Shown: positions 1-10,651, counted from the stretch's first letter. The stretch is DNA of 42,000 bases from Cristatella mucedo (GCA_009760855.2 WPIO01000128.1:386501-428500), one strand, 5' to 3'. Numbers and translations are program-made. The notes: generated from the letters alone by a model not told the origin.

Positions 1-1450
1 GAGCGCGTCCGCGCCCAGAAGGAGCGAGCCGCGCGACGACGGAGCAGCCGACGTAGTGGACTCGTAGTGGACTCGCCCGCGCCGCGGCGGCTGCGGCGGC
101 GACGGCGCGTCAGCGCTTCGTTCGGGCGTCTCGCTCGCCGCGGTCGCCTTGCGAGCGTCCTGCGACCGAGCCTCGACCGACGGAGAGTTTCTCAAGACGC
201 CAGAGGGCGCAGCCGTCTTGCTCGCGGTGGCGGCCGTAGGAACGCGCGGCTTGCCGTCGGCGCCGAGCGCGAGCTCGTCTCCGGAAGTGCCGTAGCGCGA
301 GCCTGCGACGGCACTTCCGTCGCCGCCGCCGCCGCCGGTGTTCGTGCGAGGCCTCGCACGCGGCGGCGGCGTCTGAGACTGCTCGCGCTGGGCGCTCGCA
401 CCTGGCTGCGCTGCGAAAGCGTGCACTCGCTGCGGAGGCAAGCGGCCCGGAGTGTTCGTGTCTTTGTGCAGCAGCAGCTTTTCCGGCATGTGCGTCGACG
501 TGTCCTTGGTAAGCGTTTGAGCCTCCGTTTGACAGCCGCAGTCCGATCGGTCTGCAGACGCGGCGGATACGCTTCGCACGCTGCTGCTGCTGCTGCTGCT
601 GCCCGGTGGCTCGTCCGGCGTCTGCGTGTATCGGTGGCGCGTTTGGCTCTTGTCTGAGCGACGTACCGCTGCCGAATCGTTCAGCGACCCGAGGCGGCTG
701 CAGCGGCAGACGATCCCGCAGTCGGTGCACGCCGAGTCGGTCTCTTCTCTCGGGATAACAGAACTGGCGCGGTAGCCGTTTCTGGCTGATGGATGAGCGC
801 CATCCGGCGGTGAGCTGACATCCGGCGGCCCGGGCGCCATCGCAGCGCCAGCCGCCGAGTCTAGAGACGCAGCGTCGCCGTCTTCGGCGGCGGCGTGCCA
901 TTTATCGACTTCGCAGGAAACCGCTCCCAAAGAGACGGAGCCTCGGTCGAAAGTCATTCGAACGCCCCGGTACGCGAGGAGCGCGTCAAAGTGCGACGTG
1001 CTGTCTGTCGTCGGTTTGTTCAGGAGCAGCAGCTTTTGGACGCCGTCTCCTCCTTCTCGGCATCGTTCCAGCTGCTCGCAGAGATCCTCGTGTTCATCCA
1101 GATGTCTGGCGAGAGCTTTCCTGTTCTGAACCAGCGGCTCCACGTCGAGTCGGTAGAAATCGCTCAGAATGCTCGTCAGCCTCAATCTCTCCGCGGCTAT
1201 GTGGGCCAGCGCCGCCCTCGCGGCCGAGTCGATGGCCTCGAGCGTCGCCTCGTACTGGCGCTCCGACGTCTCGGCGAGCTCCAGCAGCTCGCGCAGGCGG
1301 CCGATCCTCTCCGCCAATCGCCGACACGCCCCGTCGGCGATCGCCTCCAGTTCTTCCTGAACCTCGCCGAGCGGTGCCAGGCTGTGCCCGCGATGTGCGT
1401 CCAGGACGCAGATCACGCAGATCAGACGCGAGCAGTCGACGCAGGCGTAC
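1..1450 (-). CDS. TRIM exon: B-box 2, coiled coil, long linker (runs off window)
   Basis: The acceptor TTTCGCAG (AG 1452-1451) is followed by YACVDCSRLICVICVLDAHR, which completes B-box 2 begun in the previous exon. Next comes about 130 residues rich in Leu, Glu, Arg and Ala (1390 to about 1000), as expected for a B-box C-terminal coiled coil. The frame then stays open for all remaining codons to position 1, at least 483 codons in this exon. The linker is rich in Ser, Ala, Pro and Thr with a run of seven Ser (580-600), a Gly5 run near 325-340, and a Cys cluster CTDCGIVCRC (about 726-697). No NHL repeat or filamin domain is visible before the edge. Confidence 0.9.
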
Positions 1451-3511
1451 CTGCGAAAGACGCTCGCGACAGCTAGCGAAGCGATCGGCACCGCGCTTGC
1501 TAGAGAATTTGATATCTGCCCGGCGACAGAGAGGCAATTGAACTGTCGAAGGGCAATCGAATACGAAAAGCGCTGAGCAGTGCCCGCACGCGCGCTCGGC
1601 GAGCGGTCTGCAGCAAAGATGGCGGCCGCTGAAGAGTGTGCTATCGCAAGCGTGCAGCGAGCGCCGCAAGGCTGGGAGTGTCCGCGGGAGCTCGGCCTCA
1701 CGTGCTCTTTAGAAATCGCGGCTTTAAAATACGGCTTCTCACCGTGTGCCCGCTCGGAGCCGTATTTTCTCGCATTCGCACACGTTCGGACGCGGAGGAA
1801 ACCGAATTTAACGCGTCGGTTTTACACTCGAGAGTTCGGAAAGACGAAGCGCTCGAGCTCCTCAGCGCGAGCGGAGGAGCCGGCGACGCGAGACTCGGCG
1901 ACCGGCGAACGGGGGGGGGGCGGCAGGACTCTGCGTCGGCTCGGCGAGGCGGCCGAGGTGCGCGCAGCAGCCGCCGCCGCTTACTTACCGCACCGTTTCC
2001 GTCGCGTGTTGGAGGCAATTGTAATCGCTGGCCGAGCTGACGTCGTAGACGTGGTGACGTCCGCTTTCGGTAAACCTTCTGTGGTGCTCGACGCACCTCG
2101 AGCACATCCGTATGCGGCACTGCAGGCATTTCTTCACCGCCTTCGCCGCTTCGGCTCCTGCGGCGAATGGCGAGGCTCCGCAACGGCTGCTTCCGCTTCC
2201 GCCTGCTCTCACAGCTGAGCCGCAACGAATGCTTCCGCTTCCGCGCGAGCTTACCCATCCCGCCGGCGGCGGCGGCGCAAACTTGGCAGGCCTCGTGTCG
2301 GTTCGCCCAGCCGCGAATGACGCTTTTAAGTCGGGTCAAGACGAAATTGTCGGGCAAGTGGCCGACGTCAGCAGAGGTCAGCGAAGTCTTTTGAAGACAT
2401 TCGGGGCACTCGAGCGGTTTCGCTATTGCGCTTGCGTACCGGTATTGCCTCATGGATTTCCCTAAAATTTTAATTTCACCATCCGCTTCAAAGCGGTGAT
2501 CTTTTTAACACAAAAACCAGCGTGCCACTCGGACTCAAACGGTGATGTAACCAAGACTTAAATGAGGTTCTATTAACAAGAGAGCCCGCGTGGTCTACTC
2601 AGCAGAGCTACTCTGGGGCTAGCAGACGTCAGCGGCACGTGAGCCTCCACGAGTGGCCCTGACCTGTCAGGGCTAACGCCTCGATGCAAACGACCCGCTC
2701 GCAGCGGCTATCCATCTGCGCCTGGCGCGGCCAGGTGGTTAGTGGTCGGCTCGGGCTACGTTTGCGAGCCCCTCCCCTTCGCGGCGGCGCCGGCCGCGAG
2801 CTTGCGCGAGGGCCGCTCGATGGGTCGAGCGGGAGCGGACGCCGCGCGCTCGCTCAGACGCCGCACGACGACGCCGGTGTCCTAGCGTGCGCTACTTGAG
2901 CGCTGACGCCGGCGGCGGACTTGCAGTAGCGCAAAGCGAGCAGACGTGATGATGCCGTCTTTGTTTCGGAAAGCCTGTAAAAGCTCAAGTCGTAGCAACT
3001 TCGCATTGGCCGTGGCTCGCTTTTAGAACTTCCAAGTAGCGCGGACCGAAAGGCGCGCGCAATAGTAAAGATACTAGTAATAACGGCGCACCCGCGTAGC
3101 GTGTAACGGTGCACCCGCGTAGCGCCCTCGGAGAACTCAGCTTCTTTCTAGTCACTTCAGGGGCACTGGCGGCGACACTGGGAGCGAGCTGTTTGCTGTC
3201 TGCCCCTGCTTCCGCCGCCGCCGCCGAGGCTCACCGGAGTGCGCCGTCAAGCAGGCCTCGCAGAAGCTGTGCAGGCACGGCAGCGCCTTGGGCCGGTCGT
3301 AGGGCTGCTCGCACAGTTTGCACAGCAGCACCGTCGCCTGGACGTCCCACACCAGCCTCGCATCCTCGTCGCCGCCGCCGCCGCCGCCGTACACTGCAAC
3401 GAGTTCGCGACTGAGCGAGCACAGAGGGCGCAGCGGAACGCACGCCGCTGTTGCGCCTCTCGTGCGACGTGGCGGAGAATCTGCACTGCGCCGCCGCCGC
3501 CGCGCCCGCAT
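1..3511 (-). CDS. TRIM-type RING/B-box/coiled-coil protein, 3' end outside window
   Basis: Four minus-strand exons (3511-3235, 2461-2255, 2157-1989, 1450 to beyond 1) join through GT-AG introns of 773, 97 and 538 bp, with junction phases 1, 1 and 2 all matching. The joined product reads RING, B-box 1, B-box 2, coiled coil, then a long low-complexity linker. That order is the tripartite motif family, whose RING acts as an E3 ubiquitin ligase and whose coiled coil dimerises. Two B-boxes and the spacing of the cysteines resemble TRIM56 and the TRIM-NHL group (lin-41/TRIM71, mei-P26). The C-terminal domain that would separate these (NHL repeats or other) lies beyond position 1. The gene sits in CpG-rich DNA. 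I am sure of the TRIM class and unsure of the subfamily. The start ATG at 3511 is the first in frame; the frame stays open upstream, so a further 5' coding exon is possible. Confidence 0.9.
580..601. repeat. (CTG)n tract coding poly-Ser
   Basis: Seven CTG/AGC triplets lie inside the TRIM linker and are read as Ser on the minus strand. This is an uninterrupted trinucleotide run in coding sequence, so length variation between individuals would stay in frame. Confidence 0.85.
1989..2157 (-). CDS. TRIM exon: B-box 1 and start of B-box 2
   Basis: The acceptor GCCGCAG (AG 2159-2158) closes a 97-bp intron. The exon encodes CLQC-x4-CSRCVEHHRRF then HHVYDV, completing a B-box 1 whose first CxxC pair sits 17 residues upstream in the previous exon. 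It then encodes NCLQHATETV, the C-x2-H that opens B-box 2. The donor GTAAGT (1988-1987) is near consensus, phase 2. The frame closes in a stop right after the donor. Confidence 0.9.
2158..2254 (-). other. Short TRIM intron with internal duplication
   Basis: This is a 97-bp GT-AG intron. It holds two diverged copies of a GCGGAAGCGGAAGC-type unit (around 2238-2223 and 2205-2190), each followed by a CGTTGCGG block. The intron reads through as open frame in two frames, so gene finders may retain it by mistake. Confidence 0.7.
2255..2461 (-). CDS. TRIM exon: end of RING and start of B-box 1
   Basis: The acceptor ATTTTAG (AG at 2463-2462) gives phase 1 and joins the previous exon in frame. A second in-phase acceptor CAATAG gives a start at 2422 and a RING 13 residues shorter. 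The exon encodes ECPECLQ (last RING ligands), then GHLPDNFVLTRL, a stretch typical just after TRIM RINGs, then CQVC, the first B-box 1 pair. It ends at donor GTAAGC (2254-2253), phase 1. The frame after the donor runs on into Arg/Lys-rich nonsense, while the next zinc ligands are in another frame, which supports the intron. Confidence 0.85.
3080..3124. repeat. Two-copy 23-bp tandem repeat in TRIM intron 1
   Basis: The unit TAACGGCGCACCCGCGTAGC occurs twice in a row with one C/T difference. It lies in the 773-bp first intron of the TRIM gene. The rest of that intron shows nothing I recognise. Confidence 0.7.
3235..3511 (-). CDS. TRIM exon with first half of RING finger
   Basis: The exon starts at ATG 3511 and ends at donor GTGAGC (GT at 3234-3233), phase 1. 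It encodes an Arg-rich start, a short Gly run before 3360, then CKLCEQPYDRPKALPCLHSF followed by CEAC. This is C-x2-C, then C-x-H-x2-C-x2-C, the first six zinc ligands of a C3HC4 RING. The last Cys pair lies in the next exon. A TTG six bases before the ATG is not a likely eukaryotic start. Upstream codons stay open with a CAG acceptor-like site in phase 0 near 3550. Confidence 0.88.
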
Positions 3512-3856
3512 CTCCAATCCAAGGCTTGCAGCATCGGACGTCTCCTGCCCGACCGGCGGAAGTAATTTTGGAGCAGCCGACCGCGACGGACAGGTACGCC
3601 GAGCGCCGTGCGCAGCTGCGCGCGAGCGAGCATACGACTAGCAGACGCTCCTCGGCGGCTAGCGCGGCGCTCGCGATGCCGCGCTAGGCGCCGAGCTCGA
3701 ACGGTCGTGGAAATCAAGTCGACCCGGAACCGCGGTACTAGCAGCCGAGAGTTTACGTCACGATGGGCCTAAATTCTACTATTTTCAGCATTTCTGGCCT
3801 GTTTCCTTTGCCTCAAGAATATGCGCTGTCTTTTGCTTTATTTGACTGAAAATGAA

Positions 3857-3926
3857 AAATGCCTAGAAAGAGACCGAGTTCTCTGAGGGTGCTATATCAA
3901 ATGTATTATTTTTATTGTTACATCAT
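3857..3926 (+). mobile_element. LINE 3' tail fragment (family A)
   Basis: This carries the conserved family tail (GCCTAGAAAGAGA, TTCTCTGAGGGTGCTATATC, then T-rich ATT repeats) seen at many other places in the window. Only about 70 bp remain. I call the family A; it is CR1/L2-like by its reverse transcriptase copies at 28.2-30.1 kb. Confidence 0.8.
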
Positions 3927-4530
3927 TAGAACTCGGTCCTTCCGCCGCTGGCGCGACCCCCGTGCGCCGCGCCACGAGGGCCGGAGTGCGCACGCAGGCG
4001 GACCGGAAATCAAAGCGTGGCGCGGTCTGTCGTGCGACGTCTCAACGCCGTGCCTCCAGACCTTCGCCTCGGAGTGCACTTTATCCAGGCAACTACTATA
4101 GCTTTAAAGCGGCCGCCGTAACACTCGGCATCGCAGCCACGACCTTGGCCTTGGTCTCTGGACCTGGACCAGGGCGGCTGACGGCCTGTTCTTCCTTTAC
4201 CGTAGTCTCTCAAGTTTGGGCGAAACTTTTAAAAATTGGCATTGATTCGATCAAATTACCTGGTGTTCCAAGAGAGCAGGTAGAGAAGAAAACACGACCA
4301 CTGCTACATATCAACCTAGATCATTTTGAATGTATGTCCGTAAATGCTAGTCACTGCTGCTTCTCTAGCAGGCGCCGGTCGATGGTAAGGGAGCCCTCGC
4401 TATTTGAATATATAAATACCGACGAAACACAAAGCACTCTGATTGATAAATTAGAACATTAAAACGAATTATTGGTAATCACAATTTTAAATTAAATTTA
4501 ATTCAACTTTAATTCGAATAAGCAAAGCTG
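3927..4530. other. No gene recognised
   Basis: GC-rich up to about 4200, then AT-rich. A frame of 166 codons is open on the plus strand from 3962, but it has no recognisable domain and no clear splice context, so I do not call it a gene. Confidence 0.5.
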
Positions 4531-4690
4531 GTCAAATGAATGGGTTCCCCGGTTCGATCAGAGGATACCACTGACCTAAATAAGGTCTGATGTTTGTACA
4601 AGCGAGCGTCAAAATCTCAGGCTCGCCTTACGTAGTTGAGTCCGTGATTTTTCACTGGTATAGGCTAGTTAATGAATGAATTAACCGTGC
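4531..4690 (+). mobile_element. Possible tRNA-derived SINE remnant
   Basis: CCCCGGTTCGATCAGAGG resembles a Pol III B box. About 100 bp later a tail reads GGTATAGGCTAGTTAATGAATGAATT, like the (TGAA) tails of LINE-mobilised SINEs. No A box is clear, so this is tentative. Confidence 0.3.
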
Positions 4691-4712
4691 AGAAAGCTAA
4701 CCGTAACTCATC

Positions 4713-4937
4713 ATGCTGGACACGGAGGTCAAGCGAACACATAGCAGTCACGAAATATTGGTCACAATTTCAGGCCAAGTTTATGACAGCACAAAAAGCA
4801 CAGAGTTAGTGGATGGAAAAGTCGTAGTAGCAGGAGAAGCTCAGAATCTGAGGAGGTGGAGATCTCCATTTGAGCAGCAGCTGGTAAGACTCTATGACTT
4901 GGAGAGATACTTTTTGAAGTTCAATCCTCGCAAGTAA
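4713..4937 (+). other. Unassigned 74-codon frame
   Basis: A plus-strand ATG frame has balanced, protein-like composition and ends FLKFNPRK. It has no recognisable domain, no splice sites I can support and no similar copy in the window. It may be a fragment of a mobile element protein or chance. Confidence 0.2.
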
Positions 4938-5084
4938 GAACTCTTACTGAGGGAGGAGGCGGATGGAGGCAGGACGATATCCACACCCCCGGCTAGACAA
5001 CTAGCGACGTGATAGACAACGTGACTCTATAAACACTTGATACCCGTGAGCCCAAGTTAAATTTTTGCGATCCAAGAGAGGGGC

Positions 5085-5475
5085 GAGAGGGGGGCTGGAA
5101 GCGGGTGGAGTAGAGGAGGAACTGAGAGGAAAAAGAGGATTAAGAGAGATCTGGGAGAAAACTAGAGGAGTAGAGAGAAGAAGGAGAGAGTTCTAGAGAG
5201 AGGAGTCGGGAGGGCTGGGAGAGGAGAGAGGTGTAGAGAAATCTGTGAAAAAAGAGGAATAATAGAGAGGAGAGAGAGAGAGAGAGAGTAGGGTGAGCTG
5301 GGAGAGGAGAGAGGTGTAGAGAAAGTTGTGAGAAAAGAGGAATGAAAAGAGAAGGGAGAGGAGAGAGTAAGGAGAGCTGGGAAAGGAGAGAGGTGTAGCG
5401 AAAGCTGTGAGAAAAGAGAAACGGAGAGAGGAGGGAGAGGAGAGAGAGTAGGGAGATCTGGGTGAGGACGGAGGA
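5085..5475. repeat. Purine-rich tract with ~80-bp tandem units
   Basis: Almost pure A/G on the plus strand. The block GCTGGGAGAGGAGAGAGGTG with its downstream GTGAGAAAAGAG recurs at about 5215, 5298 and 5377, with a fourth partial copy at 5455. The unit is therefore about 80 bp, repeated about 3.3 times. It contains a (GA)n run at 5271-5288. Confidence 0.8.
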
Positions 5476-6409
5476 GTGAGGATAGCATGGACCAGGTAGA
5501 GGCTTAGTCTTGTAAGTGCTGTTGTGCGGATACACTACCGAAGTCAAATCTATCAAGATGTAAAATTGTGTACGGGTGGGTAAAAGCTAATCCCAACGAA
5601 TTAAGGCGGCATACATAAATAAATTAGTTGGCAGTAAGCCAAGTGACTTACATGCCCGTTTTCCGGCACCAGCGATACAATTTTTGCTTACCTGCATGAC
5701 ACGAGAAATCTAGATTATCTCCTAAATGCGAGCTCACCATGGAACACTAAGTCGCAGACGCCAGCCGTATTAGCCGGTGCACCGAGGAGGTGGCGCACAG
5801 CGTACACACTAATCAGCTTTTACTTTCTCGAGGCGTTGTATGGCCAAACTTTACGGTTTTGGAGAGTGTTCCCATTTTGAAATCGCAAAAGTCAGTTCAG
5901 AAAACAGGCGATAATTTTAATTTAGCCACTAAACGAAAGTGCAGGGCCGTTCGAGAAAGTCACAGTAGAGACTCGGCTCGGGCCATGCTGACGCAGGCAT
6001 TTTATGTGTCCTTGTCACTCTGGCTCAGAGGCCGTGGGAAGGCAGAAGGCTGAATAGGTTGAACGTACATGCGCGCTTAGTCTGACCTCGAAATCGCCAG
6101 TAGCTGAAACGTTACGTACCGTTGCTCGTAGTCATGCGTTAAGCGGGAGTCGAAACGTCGTTCGTCGCAGGGTCGCTTCCGATGGGTGCCTGTTGCCGCC
6201 GGAGGCCACAGGCTGCCCAGCTCAGCTGCTACCAGCTGCTGTCAGTGGCCGCCAGTGCCGCCTCGGAGGCACGCAAAGCGTGAGAGCAAACCAAGCAAAT
6301 CCGCATGCATTGTGCGCTCGCGCACACACAGGCTGCTAATCCGTTTGCAAACGTCGCACCCGCAGCAAAGCTCTCGAGGGGCGCGGCGAAGCAAGACAGG
6401 GCGGAGCGA

Positions 6410-6451
6410 GCAGCCAGCGAGCAGCAGCTGCTGCTGCTGCTCGCTGGCTGC
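6410..6451. repeat. Perfect 19-bp inverted repeat, 4-bp loop
   Basis: The arms GCAGCCAGCGAGCAGCAGC and its exact complement are separated by TGCT. It lies in the intron just downstream of the exon at 6536-6826, in a GC-rich block. Confidence 0.85.
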
Positions 6452-6535
6452 CGCAGTGCGGCCGTCGGTTGAAGGTGGAGGGCCTGGACGACGCGGAGGC
6501 GGCTGTCGCCCCGAGCTTCGAACATAGCCGCTCAC

Positions 6536-6826
6536 CTCGGAGCAAAGATGGCGAGCAGTGGCAGCGTTCTCGGAGAGTTCGCGATAAAAGTGACCGGCTG
6601 TGGCGGGAGTAGATGGCCTCGATAAATCGCTGTTTTGTTTGGCAGCCACCGGGGAAGACTTCAAGCCTCGACTTCGCGGTGCGTTCGAATCGGTGGCGCT
6701 TGCTGCGAGTCTTGCGCTGGCGTCGAAGTGCTTGTACAGCCAGACTACTAGGCCTAGGACTTTTCCGCCATTATTAAGCATTTCACGTGTACCAGTCGGC
6801 GATCGGTAGTAGAATGGCTGAGGCAT
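6536..6826 (-). CDS. Unassigned first-exon candidate, 97 codons
   Basis: An open frame runs from ATG 6826 (second ATG 6781) to a good donor GAG/GTGAGC (GT 6535-6534), phase 0. A short hydrophobic stretch KVLGLVVWLYKHF follows the second ATG and may be a membrane or amphipathic segment; the rest is Ser/Ala/Thr-rich. I do not recognise the family. It lies upstream of the TRIM gene on the same strand. A phase-0 acceptor (GGGCAG) just upstream of the TRIM ATG, near 3550, would join the two in frame, so it may be an upstream TRIM exon; equally it may be exon 1 of a separate gene whose other exons I cannot find. A TTTAAATA box overlaps the first ATG. Confidence 0.45.
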
Positions 6827-7157
6827 ATTTAAAGGAATTTAAGCTCACAGCTGTCTAAAGTCTGTACCAACTTTCTGAGCCATCTGATGCTGAGAATGCC
6901 GTTACCACTTTGCATTGAATCGCCAAAGTTCGTTAGAAGTATTAGGGAAAACCCGAAAGTTAAGCAAGCGAACTCGCGCCGCCATGTCTGTGACGTGCCG
7001 TTGTAGCGTCGATCGTCAGTGCAGAAGACCTGCCATAGACGGCTGTGCCGGCAGTGCTTGTGCATTGGTGTCGCAGCGGTCGTACTGGATTTTGGCCAAG
7101 CTTAGCAGGTGGCTGACGCGGCCAGCGAGATTTAAGGTCAGCAGGCCTGATATTTTT

Positions 7158-7318
7158 CTTATAATAATAACATAATAATAAATTTGTATCGAGACCTCAG
7201 AGTATCTAATCTCTTTCTAGGCACTTTACATTTGCTGTAAAGGAAGCATAATAAAATTTTTAATGGCGTAGCATGCCCAATGACAATAAAAATAGCACGG
7301 TTGGAAGTGACATTCTTA
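7158..7318 (-). mobile_element. LINE family A 3' tail fragment
   Basis: Starts with (AAT)n, then ATCTCTTTCTAGGCACTTTA and CATTTGCTGTAAAGGAAGCA, the reverse complement of the family tail. About 160 bp remain. Confidence 0.8.
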
Positions 7319-7319
7319 A

Positions 7320-9870
7320 GGCCCCTCAGCAATTCGTTAGCGTCTCGACTTACCGACGACCGGTCGGTGCGACGAGGCGTCCGATCATGCACGGTCAGTA
7401 CGACAGTCAGATTTCTCCGCACCCATCTAGCCCACGAGCGAGAACTACCATAGGGTTTTCGCTCGCCATACTTCAAACCAGACTAGTGCAGCCATCTTGG
7501 ACCTGCAGTCGCCGACGCCTTCGCCCGAACTCGTTTCAAACTAGGTCAACATAGAGCTCTCAGAGTTGCCGGCTAGAGTCATGGCTGTGCGTTCTAGTCT
7601 TGTTTTGATCGCCTAATGATTCAGCATATCTAAAGAGCAGCAACGTACTTGGGGTGGGGCGGTTTAATCCTTCACTTCGTCAGAGGTTGCGTTATGCTTT
7701 CTCAATTACCTGATTTAAGAGCTGAGCTTATCCAGACAGATCCATTACTTACCGACGGGCACAGAAGTCTGGTTGCCTTGTTGCGAGCAACGTCTGGCTG
7801 CAGGCCTGGGCCGTGCTTGTGAAAGGTCCTGCCCCTGCATGCTCACAAGTAGATTAAGACAAGTAGATTCAAGAGTAGGCAATCTAGAGTGAAATCAAAC
7901 CAATCGGCTGAAAAATGGCTACAAATCTCTGTAAAAGGTAGGTTAGTTAGTAAGTGTAGCCCACTTAGGGACGTCAAGCTTAAAGTGTGTCCGGCGTCAC
8001 GTTTATAGCACCGCTACGGACGGTACAGCAATGGCGAGTGTCAAGTCAATAAGGAGAGGGTGAGTTAATTTTGTAATTTGCATATTTAGCTGCGACACGG
8101 AATCTCATTGTTGAAATTGAACATGCCTTGCTGAGCCTTTAAGCGACGTGACATTCATAAACAGAATGATTGGCCGGAGATTCTTCAAGGAGGGCTTCCT
8201 ATATATTTAAACATGCTAAGCACATCTGTACGTTTCGCACATGCAATCCAATCCTGATTCGCAACCAAGCGCTGACGAATACATTTTTTAAATAAGATTA
8301 GAACTCTTTTTAATGGATAAGGATATAATTAAATGTAACTTTTGAAATACGTTTCATTCTTCCTCCTGTACACATTTTCCTGCATTAATTAAGAACTTAA
8401 AACTGGATAGTCAATGTGGCGGGCTTACGAGCTAGGTCAGCGCACACCAAGGCCTTGACCTTCCAAAGTATAGTTGTGAGTTTGTCGTGATTTTTCACAG
8501 CTGCAGGCTGCACTTCCATATAAGATTTATGGCGTCCACCCGTCAATGTGGACCAACATGTTTTCACAGCTATCAATTGGGAACCAAAACAGGAGCAGAT
8601 GAGAATATAAACTTGCCTACGGCAGAAAACAGCGAGAAAAACGAGCAACAAAGGAAGCCATTCGGTGCCGCACTGCCGAAACTGTACAGAAACGCCGCAA
8701 ACGACGAATTCTGCAGCAAGAAGACGCTATGAGGTCCAAGAATTTCGTACTTTCGAACGCCTAACTTTTGACAAGGTCAAAACAGAAAGACACAGGAGGA
8801 TTCTAGCTTTTAATGATCTAGGTTGTGGGATCGAGTGCTTGCCTGACAGCAAGCAGGACGCATCAGCTAGACTGGACTTACCGATAGCACACCCAGGCCT
8901 TGTTGTAATGCAACACTAAAATTTTCCATAATTTCACAGATATAGGGTAGCTCATGATAAATAACCGATGTAGACATTTTATTCCAAGCTGAAATGGGAA
9001 TAAGGTGGTGCCCAGCATAAATCATCCATTATCGTAAAATAACTTTCTAGTCAAACTAACCTTTGACAAAGTGGCTGCGATCAGTTGCAGGGCACTCACC
9101 TGCTTTATCATTCAACTCATCCAGTTCAATCCCTCAATGTCACGTTGCTAGAATACAGTTAAGTAGCACTTTCTCGCTTCCACGACGTACCTTCTCGCTT
9201 ATGTCGTTTATGTCTTGCTCTCAGGAGGTTCGCTGACAGTTTCGCTGGCTTTCACTACTGAAGTCTGAGACTAGCCGAGTGCCCCATCAGATTTCCGACC
9301 GACTTTCGGTAGGGTGTACCCTAGATACCCGGCGAATGAATGCCAGGAATTTGTTCTGTCACATGGCTCGACCTAACCTCAAGGAACCAGCCGTCCGATC
9401 CTAAGCATTCATATAAGAGATAAGGCAGCAGCTAACACACAGTAGGTGGAAAACTTTTATTTTTGGCAACCAACTTTCGACCAAGCTAAATATAAATATT
9501 CGAACCGACAGCTAAAATCCACACGTTTCATTAGCTCATTTGGATATCTTACCTCAAATCTTGAACACCGAAAGGATAAATAGGAAATGGTGATGCCATC
9601 AAGTGACCTGGGTCTTAAGGCGGACACAGTTCCACTCTCTCTGCAACTGCTAATATCTATGCGATACAGCGGTAAGATATCACTTATTGATAGAGCTGAT
9701 GCTCTGCCCCCCTCGGGTGCTTCTAGATGCTGGGTACTTGTTCTTACACCGCGGTGGCTCGGGATGAGCTACAGGCGAACTAGCTCGGCCTGCCAATTAT
9801 TTGCCAGCTTGCAACAGCATTTTGACTCGAATGTAATGACAAGCACAGAAAGTAGCACTATTGAGTCGTC
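7320..9870. other. Intergenic, nothing recognised
   Basis: AT-rich, unique-looking DNA between the 3' end of the JIP gene and the exon at 6536-6826. Short chance frames occur on both strands (for example 8487-8732) without domains or convincing splice sites. Confidence 0.5.
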
Positions 9871-9876
9871 TTTATT
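9871..9876 (-). terminator. Candidate poly(A) signal of JIP gene
   Basis: AATAAA on the minus strand, about 780 bp past the JIP stop codon. It is the first clear canonical hexamer I see downstream of the stop, implying a 3' UTR of about 0.8 kb. Confidence 0.5.
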
Positions 9877-10651
9877 GACAGCGTAATAAGCAGCACAGGT
9901 AAAATGAGACCACGACCCGCGAAATCCGTGTCTCCAAGCGTGGCCGAACCGAGCTGCCGCACTTCGTGCGATGCTGCTACTTCCCAACGGCCGGTCTCAT
10001 TTTCTGGGTGGTAGATGAGCACTTAGTCTGGCAGGCAGACACACGCAGGACGGCTGCTATGGACCGGCCGAGCTGCATGTTTGGCCTGTGTTGGGTGAGT
10101 ACGGTTGAGTCAAGCTGAATGATCGCCCGTCAATACACGCCCCTTGCCCCCTCCCCCGATTGACATCAGAAGGAGAAACCATAGAGTGATAGTTCGTGGC
10201 AGCTTCGAGCAGAGTCTGAGCACAATCTGAGGTCGCAGAAGCTTCCGGTTTTCCACAGGTCGAGGGTGCTCGTGTACAAATGCACTGCTTTGCTGTCCCA
10301 GCAAGCCGGCAAAGGTCGGCAGAGGATGCATGCCACAATGCATGCCACAAAACGCGCAACAATCGCAAAGACTGCGGTGTGGACTATGCTAACCAGCGGC
10401 TCTACTGAAAAGAGTACTTCGAGAACCTTTAGACACGCACCGGCTTGCTGCAGGCAGCTACTTCTTAAACGCCAAACTTCCTTAAAATCCAAAGCACCAT
10501 CCAAAGTCCTTACTCAAAACAGCATCGACATCCAGGGTGGTCTCATGACGAGATGCTGCTACAAAAGCAAGTGCTACCCAGTCGCATTGCATCTCAACAG
10601 CACTGGAGATAATTGTCTTGACACGAGCTTTTTGGTGCCAAGTTTCTCAGA
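9877..10651 (-). other. Probable JIP 3' untranslated region
   Basis: Lies between the JIP stop codon and the AATAAA. Several overlapping frames are open here in all three minus-strand frames, but none looks conserved. I read it as untranslated. Confidence 0.45.

Noticed and set aside
110-901. 263-codon minus-strand frame with Arg runs
   Set aside because: It is a shadow of the TRIM coiled-coil/linker frame, which stays open across the same stretch and continues the B-box 2 exon in phase.
1094-1669. 191-codon minus-strand frame
   Set aside because: It overlaps the B-box 2 exon in another frame and has no zinc-ligand pattern.
2158-2254. A frameshift between the B-box 1 zinc ligands
   Set aside because: The 97-bp GT-AG intron with matching phase explains the frame change without an indel and gives normal B-box spacing.
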